From an uncultured Lachnospiraceae bacterium (lineage in GTDB: Bacteria; Bacillota; Clostridia; Lachnospirales; Lachnospiraceae), in contig CAMNTQ010000001.1 of NCBI GenBank assembly GCA_946558695.1, positions 1 to 64,000 on the forward strand: DNA of 64,000 bases, read 5' to 3'. The first letter of the stretch is position 1, and each line of letters opens with the position of its first letter. The notes below the pieces were generated by a model that was not told the DNA's origin, did not search any database, and saw only the letters and a program-made list of their open reading frames with translations. Of this stretch, positions 28,820 through 38,055 are shown piece after piece. Both the position numbers and the translations under genes were made by a program.

Positions 28820-29800
28820 CTATAATATACAAACCGCTATACTGCATTTTACAGCCATAAATAAAATCATCCCCAAAAATGCCGTTCCATACAATAACCG
28901 ATGGGAAGCTTTGATATCCTCTGCCCCAATCTCGCGGATACTATCACCGATCGCCGGCTTCTCATATAATTTCCCAAAATACCACGCATCTCCCGCCAAC
29001 TGCACGCCAAGAGCTCCCGCCATCACAGCCTCCGTCTGTGCCGCATTGGGACTTTTGTGGTTAAAGCGGTCTCTCCTATAGACCCTGACCGCCCCCCGCC
29101 AGTCTAGCCCACAGAAAAATGCCGCCGCGATCATCAAAAGCGCCGCAATACGCGCCGGGATCAGATTCACCAGATCATCCAGTCTTGCCGCCGCCGTTCC
29201 AAAAAACATATATTTCTCATTCTTATATCCTACCATAGAATCCATCGTATTGACAGCCTTATATGCAAATCCCAGGACTGCGCCGCCCACAGCCATATAA
29301 AACATAGGAGCGATCACACCATCCGAAGTATTCTCCGCCACTGTCTCCACTGCAGCTTTTATCACTCCTTCTTCCGTAAGATTCTCTGTATCACGCCCCA
29401 CGATCATAGACACCGCCGCTCTACCTTCCATAATCCCTTGTTTCTTGAGCGCAGCATACACACGTATGCTCTCGGTCTTTAATGATTTTACGGCCAGAAT
29501 CTGATAGCACATAAAACTCTCCGTCAAAAGTCCCAGAAAAAAATTCCACTGGTACGCAAAAAAAAGGATCCCAAAAGGCAGCAGCGTACTGACTGATACT
29601 ATTATGACAACAAGCAGACAGCCGCCCCACCTCTCTGCACGCTTTGAATCAGGCAGACAGCCTCTTATAATTCTTTCCGTCCAAATGATCAAGCGTCCTA
29701 TCATCCGTACCGGATGGTAAAGCCATACCGGATCTCCCAGTATCAAGTCGAGAATAAATCCTGCCCCAAGGGGCAAAGTCATCTGCCAGAATAAGTTCAT
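28820..29800 (-). CDS. cbiB: Adenosylcobinamide-phosphate synthase
   Basis: GFILDLILGDPVWLYHPVRMIGRLI; AAVETVAENTSDGVIAPMFYMAVGGAVLGFAYKAVNTMDSMVGYKNEKY; HKSPNAAQTEAVMAGALGVQL. Confidence 0.93.
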   Translation of the reverse strand: MNLFWQMTLPLGAGFILDLILGDPVWLYHPVRMIGRLIIWTERIIRGCLPDSKRAERWGGCLLVVIIVSVSTLLPFGILFFAYQWNFFLGLLTESFMCYQILAVKSLKTESIRVYAALKKQGIMEGRAAVSMIVGRDTENLTEEGVIKAAVETVAENTSDGVIAPMFYMAVGGAVLGFAYKAVNTMDSMVGYKNEKYMFFGTAAARLDDLVNLIPARIAALLMIAAAFFCGLDWRGAVRVYRRDRFNHKSPNAAQTEAVMAGALGVQLAGDAWYFGKLYEKPAIGDSIREIGAEDIKASHRLLYGTAFLGMILFMAVKCSIAVCIL

Positions 29801-30374
29801 AACCCTCTCCGTTTCCTATCTGAAAATCATAATACTTTCCCGATGGAACAGCATATTTTTCCATAATACTCATGATTGTCCCGCCATGGACTACAAATGC
29901 CACAGAAAAGATATCCCCTTTTTTTCCATCATCTGTCATCTTTTCATCACATCCGCACATCCGAAGAGCCTTCTCAAACCCCGCAAGGCATCTTTTTGAA
30001 AAGTCTTCTTTGCTCTCTCCTCCCGGAAATCCCATGATGCCGCCGCTTTTAAGCCACTGCTGGTACACTTTCAAATCTTTTAATTCCTCAAAGCTCTTAT
30101 TCTCGAATCTTCCGAAGTCACATTCCGAAAGCTCACCAATCACTGTCAGCTCCCGTCCCGGATAGAGAATCCGCGCCGTCTGTACACATCGTTTCATAGG
30201 ACTTGTAAAAATCCTGTCAGCGTCAGGATACACACCATTTGTAAGGCGCTCTTTAAGGAGCAGCTCCCCTTCCTGACAAAGAGGCTCATCCGTCTTGCCA
30301 ATGTAACGTTTGTTTAAATTCCCTTCTGTCAGAGAATGTCTGATCAAATATATCTTCATAGTATCTCTTTCCAT
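29649..30374 (-). CDS. cobC: Histidine phosphatase family protein (alpha-ribazole phosphatase-like)
   Basis: MKIYLIRHSLTEGNLNKRYIGKTDEPL...VVHGGTIMSIMEKY; in cobalamin operon. Confidence 0.8.
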   Translation of the reverse strand: MERDTMKIYLIRHSLTEGNLNKRYIGKTDEPLCQEGELLLKERLTNGVYPDADRIFTSPMKRCVQTARILYPGRELTVIGELSECDFGRFENKSFEELKDLKVYQQWLKSGGIMGFPGGESKEDFSKRCLAGFEKALRMCGCDEKMTDDGKKGDIFSVAFVVHGGTIMSIMEKYAVPSGKYYDFQIGNGEGYELILADDFAPWGRIYSRLDTGRSGMALPSGTDDRTLDHLDGKNYKRLSA

Positions 30375-30390
30375 GATTCTGCCCCTGAAA

Positions 30391-30846
30391 TCACTTGATC
30401 CTTGTCCCGATCCCGCAGATGACCCGATGCACCTCTTCTGCCCTTGCCGCAAGTTTTGTACAGATTCTCCCAGTTGTTTCTCTATACTCCCTTTGAAAAG
30501 CGTCCGCCGGCACGATTCCATATCCGATTTCATTTGTTACTATCACAATATCCGGATTCTTAACATACAGTCTTTCAGGAAATCCGTCTAAATCTGCCCC
30601 TTCTCTCATCCTTCCGGCAATATATTCATGAAAACCATAAATCCCTTCACATTTAAATATCTCTTGTTCTTTACATTCTTTTCCGTCAATCCACTCGATA
30701 TCAGGATACATCTCTTTTGCATATTCACGCTTTCCCTGATGCGCGCCGCCGATTACCATGATCATATTTGTCCCATCCCGTCTTACTTTATATTCGCTAT
30801 CAGTATATCCGCGCCCACGGCAGCAGCAGCCATAAATATTTCGCAC
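30391..30846 (-). CDS. Short CobU-like protein (adenosylcobinamide kinase/guanylyltransferase paralog)
   Basis: VIGGAHQGKREYAKE P-loop variant; VIVTNEIGYGIVPADAFQREYRETTGRICTKLAARAEEVHRVICGIG. True start may be the internal MIMVIGG. Confidence 0.75.
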   Translation of the reverse strand: MRNIYGCCCRGRGYTDSEYKVRRDGTNMIMVIGGAHQGKREYAKEMYPDIEWIDGKECKEQEIFKCEGIYGFHEYIAGRMREGADLDGFPERLYVKNPDIVIVTNEIGYGIVPADAFQREYRETTGRICTKLAARAEEVHRVICGIGTRIK

Positions 30847-31577
30847 ATTTGCAGAAAATAGCCTGCCAGATCTCCGGTGATCCCTCCAAAATTTTTAAGT
30901 GACATTTTATAATAATAGAAAAATACCATACCTGCCGCCGCAATTGCCGCAATCCCCGCTTCCCTGCCCGCAGCCGCAATTGCCGCGCACAAAACTATGA
31001 GATAGCCGCTCAGTATGACTCTTACCTTTTTCTTAGCAGCATTTTCCGCAAATGTTGCCGCAAGACCGTCCCTCTTCGACTGTGGAAATGTAACAACAGA
31101 CAGTCCGCTTAAAGTTCTGGACAAAAGAAATCCGATCGCTGCCGCCTTAACACTTCTTTCAGTCAGAGAGGCATAGATCCCCACATAGCACAAAAAATAC
31201 ATGGCGCAGGAAAGGATCGCAAATGCGCCTGCATGAGGATCCTTCAATATCTCAAGACGCCGTTCCCTTGACTGATAAGAGTGCAGGGCATCCTGCGTAT
31301 CCATAAAACCATCCATATGGATCCCCCCTGTGATCAATACAGGTACCATAACCATAAGTACAGTAAACGTGATGTCAGAAACGCCTATTCCCTGATTCGC
31401 GCTCCACCCTTTTAAAAGGAATATTCCATAAGTAATCATCCCGATCAATCCACCGATCCACGGGAAATAAATCATTGCATACGATAGATTTTCTCTGTTC
31501 CACTCACTTTTCGGCATAGGCAGCTTGCTATACATTGAAAATGCAATTTTAAAACCGTTCCACATCTTTCTCATCAT
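30783..31577 (-). CDS. cobS: Adenosylcobinamide-GDP ribazoletransferase (cobalamin synthase)
   Basis: YSKLPMPKSEWNRENLSYAMIYFPWIGGLIG; GGIHMDGFMDTQDALHSYQSRERRLEILKDPHAGAFAIL. Confidence 0.93.
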   Translation of the reverse strand: MMRKMWNGFKIAFSMYSKLPMPKSEWNRENLSYAMIYFPWIGGLIGMITYGIFLLKGWSANQGIGVSDITFTVLMVMVPVLITGGIHMDGFMDTQDALHSYQSRERRLEILKDPHAGAFAILSCAMYFLCYVGIYASLTERSVKAAAIGFLLSRTLSGLSVVTFPQSKRDGLAATFAENAAKKKVRVILSGYLIVLCAAIAAAGREAGIAAIAAAGMVFFYYYKMSLKNFGGITGDLAGYFLQMCEIFMAAAAVGADILIANIK

Positions 31578-32122
31578 CCTTTTACCGGCACAGGTATCCC
31601 GTACACAACCTCCGTCACTTTGTCCGCCATACAGGCAAGCTCCTGATTTACTTCTCCAATGAGATATATATATTCCAGTATCTCTTCGCTGTAATCTTTG
31701 TCTTCCGAACTCACCTCATTTGTCACGATCACCAGATTTTCCGTTTGTTTTAAGATATGGTCTATCCCCTTCAGGATCTTTTTTGCTGTCTTATGCCTGT
31801 TCTTTAGCGTGCCATCTTCCCCATACAGTTCATTTGCCCCAAGATTAGACATGCATTCTAACAGAATACCGCTGTTTTTTGGAAGCCTGATCCTATCTAA
31901 CTCTTTATAACATTCCACCGTAACAAACCCTTTGCTGGCACGAAGTTTCCGATGCCGCTCTATTTTCATAAGTGCCTCTTTCCCATAAGGCTTCATCGTC
32001 GCAAGATAGACACAAGGATCTTTCTCTTCCTGATTTCTGGTCTGTCCGGAAATATAAAGCATCCGCTCTTCTGCATAGGAAGACTTCCCGCTGCCGCTGC
32101 CCCCGGTTATTAGATGAAGCAT
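31574..32122 (-). CDS. cobU: Adenosylcobinamide kinase/guanylyltransferase-like protein with canonical P-loop
   Basis: MLHLITGGSGSGKSSYAEERML; ERHRKLRASKGFVTVE; VIVTNEVSS. Confidence 0.85.
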   Translation of the reverse strand: MLHLITGGSGSGKSSYAEERMLYISGQTRNQEEKDPCVYLATMKPYGKEALMKIERHRKLRASKGFVTVECYKELDRIRLPKNSGILLECMSNLGANELYGEDGTLKNRHKTAKKILKGIDHILKQTENLVIVTNEVSSEDKDYSEEILEYIYLIGEVNQELACMADKVTEVVYGIPVPVKG

Positions 32123-32124
32123 CC

Positions 32125-33198
32125 CTACTCCCCCAGTTCCTTATAATCTTCAATCTGATTGTCTGAAAATGTACTCATTCTTTTGTACACCTCCACCGCC
32201 ATATCAAGCACAGGCATAAATGCCACCGCTCCTGTTCCTTCTCCAAGACACATATCACAGGCAAGAGGAGCCTCAAGCCCTATCTCTTTTAAAATCATAT
32301 GCATTCCCGGCTCTTTAGACACATGGGATGCAAGCATATATTCCTTCGCAAAGCCGCATATCCTCACTGCTGTAAGCGCAGCCGCAGCCGAGATAAGACC
32401 GTCGATCACCACTGGTATATGATAGATGGCACCGCCTAAAAATACTCCCGCAAGTCCCGCCAGATCAAATCCGCCTACTTTGGAAAGTACATCAAGTGCA
32501 TCTGTCTTATCAGGCTTATGAAGAACAATTGCTTTTGCGATCACTTCTTTTTTATGCTTCAGTCCGTCATAAGAAAGCCCTGCGCCCCTTCCAGTCACAT
32601 GCTCAACCGGTTTTTCAAGAAGAACCGCCGCCACTGCGCTGCTGGTGGTCGTATTGCCGATTCCCATCTCACCGGTCGCTAAAATCCCATATCCGGCTTC
32701 CTTTTTTTCCGCAGCTATCTCAATCCCTGTCAGAATCCCGCGTATGGCCTCCTCCCTCGTCATCGCCGGTTCTTTCGCCATATTCCTGGTCCCATACCCA
32801 ATCTTATGAACAGGAACTTTTGTATCACGGACCATTCCAATATCGACCGGATACAGATCAACACCCGCCTTCTCACACATGATCGCCGCACTGCTGTTAC
32901 AGGTCAGAAAATTTTCTGCTACGATCGCTGTTACCTCCTGTCCGGTCTGGGTCACACCTTCAAAAACCACCCCATTATCCGCGCACATGACGATCAACGC
33001 TTTCTTCGCGATCTGAATATCTGCCCTCCGCGAAATCCCCGCTATCCTCACCACAGCAGTTTCAAGCTTCCCAAGACTGTGAAGCGGCTTTGCTATGGAA
33101 TCCCACCTTTTCTGGGCCTGTACCATGGCACTTTCACTTACAGGCTCAATCCTGCGGATCAATGCCTCCAATCGTGCCTCCTGTTCATACTGGTTCAT
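32125..33198 (-). CDS. cobT: Nicotinate-nucleotide-dimethylbenzimidazole phosphoribosyltransferase
   Basis: KPLHSLGKLETAVVRIAGI; MCADNGVVFEGVTQTGQEVT; GEMGIGNTTTSSAVAAVLL; GRGAGLSYDGLKHKKEVI. Confidence 0.95.
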   Translation of the reverse strand: MNQYEQEARLEALIRRIEPVSESAMVQAQKRWDSIAKPLHSLGKLETAVVRIAGISRRADIQIAKKALIVMCADNGVVFEGVTQTGQEVTAIVAENFLTCNSSAAIMCEKAGVDLYPVDIGMVRDTKVPVHKIGYGTRNMAKEPAMTREEAIRGILTGIEIAAEKKEAGYGILATGEMGIGNTTTSSAVAAVLLEKPVEHVTGRGAGLSYDGLKHKKEVIAKAIVLHKPDKTDALDVLSKVGGFDLAGLAGVFLGGAIYHIPVVIDGLISAAAALTAVRICGFAKEYMLASHVSKEPGMHMILKEIGLEAPLACDMCLGEGTGAVAFMPVLDMAVEVYKRMSTFSDNQIEDYKELGE

Positions 33199-34623
33199 CT
33201 ATCTGCCCCTTCCTTTCCCCTGCTTCTTCCTTTGGTAATCGCCGCACACCTCTATAAATGCCTCCGCCACCTTTGGACTTCCTGCATAATGGATATGCGG
33301 AAATCCTGCCAGTATCGTATCGGTACTGATCATACATCTAAACGTCCTGTCTGACATGGGCTTTCGGGCCTCAAAACTTTCTCCGCACTGCTTTGAATCA
33401 TAATAATGGAACTCATGGGCAAAAATATCCCCTACATCTTTCCCAAACACTTTTCCTTTGCAAAGCCGCACATATCCAAACCGCTTAAGCGCCGGAGTAT
33501 GAAAGCTTTCCCCGGCCAAAGCACCGCACATGGGATATATATCCCCTCTCTCATTCCGGATACTTTCCGTAAGATACATAAACCCTCCGCACTCAGCGAT
33601 ACATGGCATTCCCTCCAGGATCTTCTGTCTGATCTGATCCCTCATGCTCTTATTCTCACTCAGTTTCTCTGCGTAAAGTTCCGGATATCCGCCATATAAG
33701 ACCACCCCGTCAAGTTCATCAAAAAAATCCGTATCATGGAGCGGTGAAAAAGGAACGATCTGTGCTCCCATCTCTTCTAATGTGTCCAGATTATCCTGAT
33801 AGATAAAACTGAATGCCTCATCTGACGCCACTCCGACCCGGACACATTGCCGAATTGAGTCTTTCCCGGTTTTTCCAATACCTTTCTGCCGGAATGGAAG
33901 CGCTGTTTCTGCCAGCTTAATCAGCCCGTCAATATCTAACGATTTCTCTAATATATCTCCAAGTTCCTCAAGCCTTTTCTCGATCTCCCTTGTCTCTTTC
34001 GGCATCTTCAGCCCCAGATAACGGCTTTCAAGCAATCCTCCCTTAATCTCCGGAACATATCCATATACACGCACAGAAGTCTCTTCTTCAATCATTCCCT
34101 TAAGTCTCTCATACAGTACAGGAGATACTCTGTTTAGGATAACTCCCTGAATATGACTGTTTTTTGATCTTTTATCCTGGTAATTAAGAAATCCCTGAAT
34201 AGAAGGGACCATTGACACGCTTGCCCCTTTACCGTCCACCACCAGAACAGACGGCGTATCTGTCGCGACAGCTACATCATAAGTACTTGCTTCATGGGTG
34301 ATCCCTCCAAGGCCGTCATAATATCCCATAACCCCTTCGATAACCGATAACTGTCCTCCTGATATCTGTTTTTCTGGCATACTGTGACGGATCAGGATTT
34401 CCTGCACCATCTTTCTCCCACAGAGAAATGTATCTAAATTATAGCTTGGAATTCCCAGCACTTCTCTGTGAAACATAGGATCAATATAATCCGGTCCGCA
34501 TTTATACGCAGTAATCTTAAGTCCTCTCCGCTTCAACACTTGAAGGATCCCGCAAGTGATCACTGTCTTACCCGCCCCGCTCTTTTCTGCCGTAATCAAG
34601 ACTCTCGGAATATTTATTTTCAC
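33199..34623 (-). CDS. cbiA: Cobyrinate a,c-diamide synthase
   Basis: RVLITAEKSGAGKTVITCGILQVLKRRGLKITAYKCGPDYIDPMFHREVLG; C-terminal GATase-like YGGYPELYAEKLSEN...PCIAECGGFMYL. Confidence 0.95.
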   Translation of the reverse strand: MKINIPRVLITAEKSGAGKTVITCGILQVLKRRGLKITAYKCGPDYIDPMFHREVLGIPSYNLDTFLCGRKMVQEILIRHSMPEKQISGGQLSVIEGVMGYYDGLGGITHEASTYDVAVATDTPSVLVVDGKGASVSMVPSIQGFLNYQDKRSKNSHIQGVILNRVSPVLYERLKGMIEEETSVRVYGYVPEIKGGLLESRYLGLKMPKETREIEKRLEELGDILEKSLDIDGLIKLAETALPFRQKGIGKTGKDSIRQCVRVGVASDEAFSFIYQDNLDTLEEMGAQIVPFSPLHDTDFFDELDGVVLYGGYPELYAEKLSENKSMRDQIRQKILEGMPCIAECGGFMYLTESIRNERGDIYPMCGALAGESFHTPALKRFGYVRLCKGKVFGKDVGDIFAHEFHYYDSKQCGESFEARKPMSDRTFRCMISTDTILAGFPHIHYAGSPKVAEAFIEVCGDYQRKKQGKGRGR

Positions 34624-34645
34624 TCTGTCTTCACATCCTCTGCTG

Positions 34646-36691
34646 CTATTTTTTACATACCATTTGAAAGCTTATGATAAATATAGGATTCTGCCCCATC
34701 ATCAAATGATGACTGCCTATATTTTTCGCCCTTGCTGATGATAACTGCACAGTCTCTTCCTCCTCTATCCTGACTCTCACATCTTGTTTCATTTCATTAA
34801 GACACTGCGTTGCCTCAGATAAAGTCTCGAGAGTGACTGTATTTATGACAACCTTTATTTTCGCGCAGCTGTCTGCTGCTTTCCAAAGAACTTCCTTAAG
34901 TTTATAAAGAATCTCCCTAAGCCTGCCCCCGCTGCCGCCTATGAATACACTGTCAGGCATTGGAAGTCCTTCTAATGCCTCTGGCGCTTCCCCCTGTATG
35001 ATCACCAGATTATCCGTCTTAAACATTCTTTTGTTTTTAAGGGTCAGCGCTACTGCCTCTTCCTTTGTCTCTATGGCAAAGACTTCTCCCTTTGCCGCAT
35101 ACACTGCCGCTTCTACAGCCACAGAACCAGTTCCTGCCCCTATATCATAGACAATGGAATCTCTCTTAAGACAAAGCTTTAAAAGACTGACACTGCGCAC
35201 TTCTTCTTTCGTCATAGGGACCTTTCCCCTGACAAATGCTTTATCTGGCAGCCCGCTTATCCCACATCTTCCTCCCTCCGGGTTATAAATATATAAAACT
35301 GCCAGATCCGTACCATTATAATCACACAATTTTCTTGCCTCAAGCCATGTGATCTTCTCATCATCGTAAGAAAGTGATTCTCCCACGCAGACTGTAAGAT
35401 CACCATAACCGTACTCTGCCAGATCCGTGCCGAGCTTCCTGATACCTTCTGCATCTCCCATAAGCACAATCGTCTTTTTATGATCCCGGACTGCAGATAT
35501 CACATATCCTTTTTTGCCATGCACACTGACAAGTTGTGCATCCTCCCATGTAATATGAAGCTTTGCGCAAAAATACGCAGCGGAAGAAATCCCAGGGACA
35601 ATTTCTATATCTAATCCGGATCTTAGCTCTTCATCTGCCTGAAATGCCGACAGCAGTCTTTTTGCCCCGCTGTAAAAACCTGTATCCCCTGAGAATACAA
35701 CCGCGATCCTTTTATATTCCGGATGTTTCTTAATATGATCTACAATATTTGCCGCCTGGTATTCAAAAAATGCATCCTGCCCGTCAAAAGCCGCGGCCAT
35801 GACGACCCGCCTGGCCCCAATGATAATCTCCGCTTCTTTACAGATCTGCATCGCTTTCATCGTGAAATAATCCTGATCACCTGTCCCAATTCCGATCAAT
35901 GCTATCTTCCTCTGCACCCAATGAGGCTTTGCCGTCAGCCCAATTTCTTCCCGCAAAAAAGCGTACATCTCCTCTAATGTATAACCTTCCTCTTTCTCTG
36001 GCCTTCCAATCACAACAAGTTTAGCGCCTGCCCGCCTTGCCGCCTCGTACTTCTCAGGAAAACCTCCTGCCTTGCCGGACTCTTTTGTGACAAACCAGTC
36101 AATCTCATACTCTTTTAATACTGCTGTATTCATTTCCACAGAAAAAGGCCCCTGCATGCAGATCAGATGACGTCCCCTGATACCAAGCTGTTCACATTTT
36201 TCTACAACCCCTGCCACTGACAGGACTCTTGTATAAAGCCGCTCCTTATAGTCCTTTAATTTCGTATATGCCGTAAGTTCCTTACTTCCTGTAACAGCCA
36301 GTATATTTCCTTTAGTGCCGCTTAAAAACGCGACAGCTTCCTCAATGTCCGCCGCATAAATACACCCGTCCGCCCTGCAGCTTTCCCTGATCAGACGATA
36401 ATACCTGCTTTTACATACCCTGCACGCTTCCTGTATATTACGCGTCGCCTCATAGGCATAAGGGTGTGTGGCATCCACTACATGATCCGGACAAAATTCC
36501 TGTATCAGACTCTCCATCTGTACCACATCCATCCTATTATGGGAAACCGTAACGGTCCCGCCCTCCGGCAAAAGGCTCCTGCCGTACTCCGTCGCAACGC
36601 AAATATGGACACGCACAGCATGTCCTTTTAAATATTCCGAAAGCTTGCGCCCTTCTGTTGTACCAGCAAATATAAGAACTCTGCCTTCCAT
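34646..36691 (-). CDS. Three-domain fusion: precorrin-6A reductase (CobK/CbiJ) + CbiE + CbiT
   Basis: RVLIFAGTTEGRKLSEYL...DATHPYAYEATRNI (CobK); KIALIGIGTGDQDYFTMKAMQICKEAEIIIGARR...VFSGDTGFYSGAKRL (CbiE); GKVPMTKEEVRSVSLLKLCLKRDSIVYDIGAGTGSVAVEAA (CbiT). Confidence 0.92.
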   Translation of the reverse strand: MEGRVLIFAGTTEGRKLSEYLKGHAVRVHICVATEYGRSLLPEGGTVTVSHNRMDVVQMESLIQEFCPDHVVDATHPYAYEATRNIQEACRVCKSRYYRLIRESCRADGCIYAADIEEAVAFLSGTKGNILAVTGSKELTAYTKLKDYKERLYTRVLSVAGVVEKCEQLGIRGRHLICMQGPFSVEMNTAVLKEYEIDWFVTKESGKAGGFPEKYEAARRAGAKLVVIGRPEKEEGYTLEEMYAFLREEIGLTAKPHWVQRKIALIGIGTGDQDYFTMKAMQICKEAEIIIGARRVVMAAAFDGQDAFFEYQAANIVDHIKKHPEYKRIAVVFSGDTGFYSGAKRLLSAFQADEELRSGLDIEIVPGISSAAYFCAKLHITWEDAQLVSVHGKKGYVISAVRDHKKTIVLMGDAEGIRKLGTDLAEYGYGDLTVCVGESLSYDDEKITWLEARKLCDYNGTDLAVLYIYNPEGGRCGISGLPDKAFVRGKVPMTKEEVRSVSLLKLCLKRDSIVYDIGAGTGSVAVEAAVYAAKGEVFAIETKEEAVALTLKNKRMFKTDNLVIIQGEAPEALEGLPMPDSVFIGGSGGRLREILYKLKEVLWKAADSCAKIKVVINTVTLETLSEATQCLNEMKQDVRVRIEEEETVQLSSARAKNIGSHHLMMGQNPIFIISFQMVCKK

Positions 36692-36809
36692 CGGTACTTC
36701 TCCTTCTATCTCAACACTTTTCATACTTTTTTAATGTCCAGCCTTATCATAACACAATGCCCTGAGAATTTCCATTCCTTCAACACCGTATTCAAAGACC
36801 AAAAAAACA

Positions 36810-36831
36810 GGACCACCCACCGGATGGTCCG
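36810..36831 (-). terminator. Terminator downstream of the amidohydrolase gene
   Basis: GGACCATCCGGTGGGTGGTCC hairpin on the minus strand followed by TGTTTTTTT. Confidence 0.75.
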
Positions 36832-36841
36832 TCCTATGTTT

Positions 36842-38035
36842 CTATACACTATAGATTCTCTTCGCATTCTTGCGGAATATGTTTTCTGCTGCTTCTTTTC
36901 CTTCTGAGAGTGTCATAAACCCATCTTCAATCATCTCTGACAATGCCTTTGCCACTGCGTAACGTCCTGCCAGATATGCCCCATAGCTTTCAATCACTGT
37001 CCATGAATCACATCCCCATGTGATCGCATCCGCCTTTCCTGTCTCCAATAACTGTTTTAGAAAATAAACCGCTGTACTTGTAGAAATGCTAGGCAGCCAG
37101 CAAATATCAGCATACACATTTGAATAATTATGGATCAATGCCAAAGCATCATCTGTCCACGGAAAACTTCCATGAAACAGCACAAATCTGGTTTCAGGAT
37201 TTTTGCTGATCACTTCTCTGAGCAGCATCGCATTACTTCCTTCCAGTTTTCCAAGTCCGGTATGATTCTGAAACGGAATATCATATTTTGCCGCAATCTT
37301 GCAGATATGGAAATAGATATAATCCTGAAACGCGACAATATCCTCTTGTTCTGCATTCTCGTTATGATATCCTTTTTCTGCCTCTTCATATGACCGTTCC
37401 AGAAAATGGATAGAACGGTCATACGGAAGCGAAGACTTTAAAGCAACACATCCTTGTGCCATTTTTTCTTTGATGGTCTCTTCTATCCTATCCAGATACT
37501 GTTGAAAGTCCATATCCTTTGGCCATCCGTATACCTGGAACGGATTATTGCCGTTATCATCGACTGTATCCGTCCTGTATCCGAACAGAAACTGATTGAT
37601 CCGGTAAGTAGGAGTATATAACTCAGCATTTCCAAGATCTGTCCCCGGTTCCCAATAACCATCCAGAACGATCTTATCATAGTGACATACTTTGCGCAGA
37701 AAATCGTCATCTGACGCCATAGAATCAGAAAATTCTCTCAGGCTTTTCTCAAACCAGAAGTATGTCTCCTCATTCAGCCTTTGATCTGTACCCAAAAGTT
37801 TCTGCAGACTTTTCTCAATCCAGAAAAAATAGGAATTATGTCTCAGTCCTCTTACAAACTCTGCCGCTGCTTCCCTCGTTCCATCCCATGTACGATGACA
37901 CCATCCCAGATAAGAATTCTCAACTAATTCTTTCAGTCCGTTTGGGAATCCTGATTTTTCAGGCAGCTTATGACAATGTGTATTTACAATGGCAATTGTA
38001 TCTATGTAATCTGTTAGTTCTTGAAATACTGACAT
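36842..38035 (-). CDS. Amidohydrolase family (TIM-barrel metal-dependent hydrolase)
   Basis: IDTIAIVNTHCHKLP N-terminal metal motif; IPFQNHTGLGKLEG; FVLFHGSFPWTDD; WGCDSWTVIESYG. Confidence 0.85.
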   Translation of the reverse strand: MSVFQELTDYIDTIAIVNTHCHKLPEKSGFPNGLKELVENSYLGWCHRTWDGTREAAAEFVRGLRHNSYFFWIEKSLQKLLGTDQRLNEETYFWFEKSLREFSDSMASDDDFLRKVCHYDKIVLDGYWEPGTDLGNAELYTPTYRINQFLFGYRTDTVDDNGNNPFQVYGWPKDMDFQQYLDRIEETIKEKMAQGCVALKSSLPYDRSIHFLERSYEEAEKGYHNENAEQEDIVAFQDYIYFHICKIAAKYDIPFQNHTGLGKLEGSNAMLLREVISKNPETRFVLFHGSFPWTDDALALIHNYSNVYADICWLPSISTSTAVYFLKQLLETGKADAITWGCDSWTVIESYGAYLAGRYAVAKALSEMIEDGFMTLSEGKEAAENIFRKNAKRIYSV

Positions 38036-38055
38036 ATGATCCCTCCTGTATCTAT

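Noticed and set aside
36692-36841. Cobalamin riboswitch upstream of the cobalamin operon
   Set aside because: Only about 120 nt lie between the operon start and the upstream terminator, and no B12-box-like sequence was recognised; a covariance-model search would settle it.
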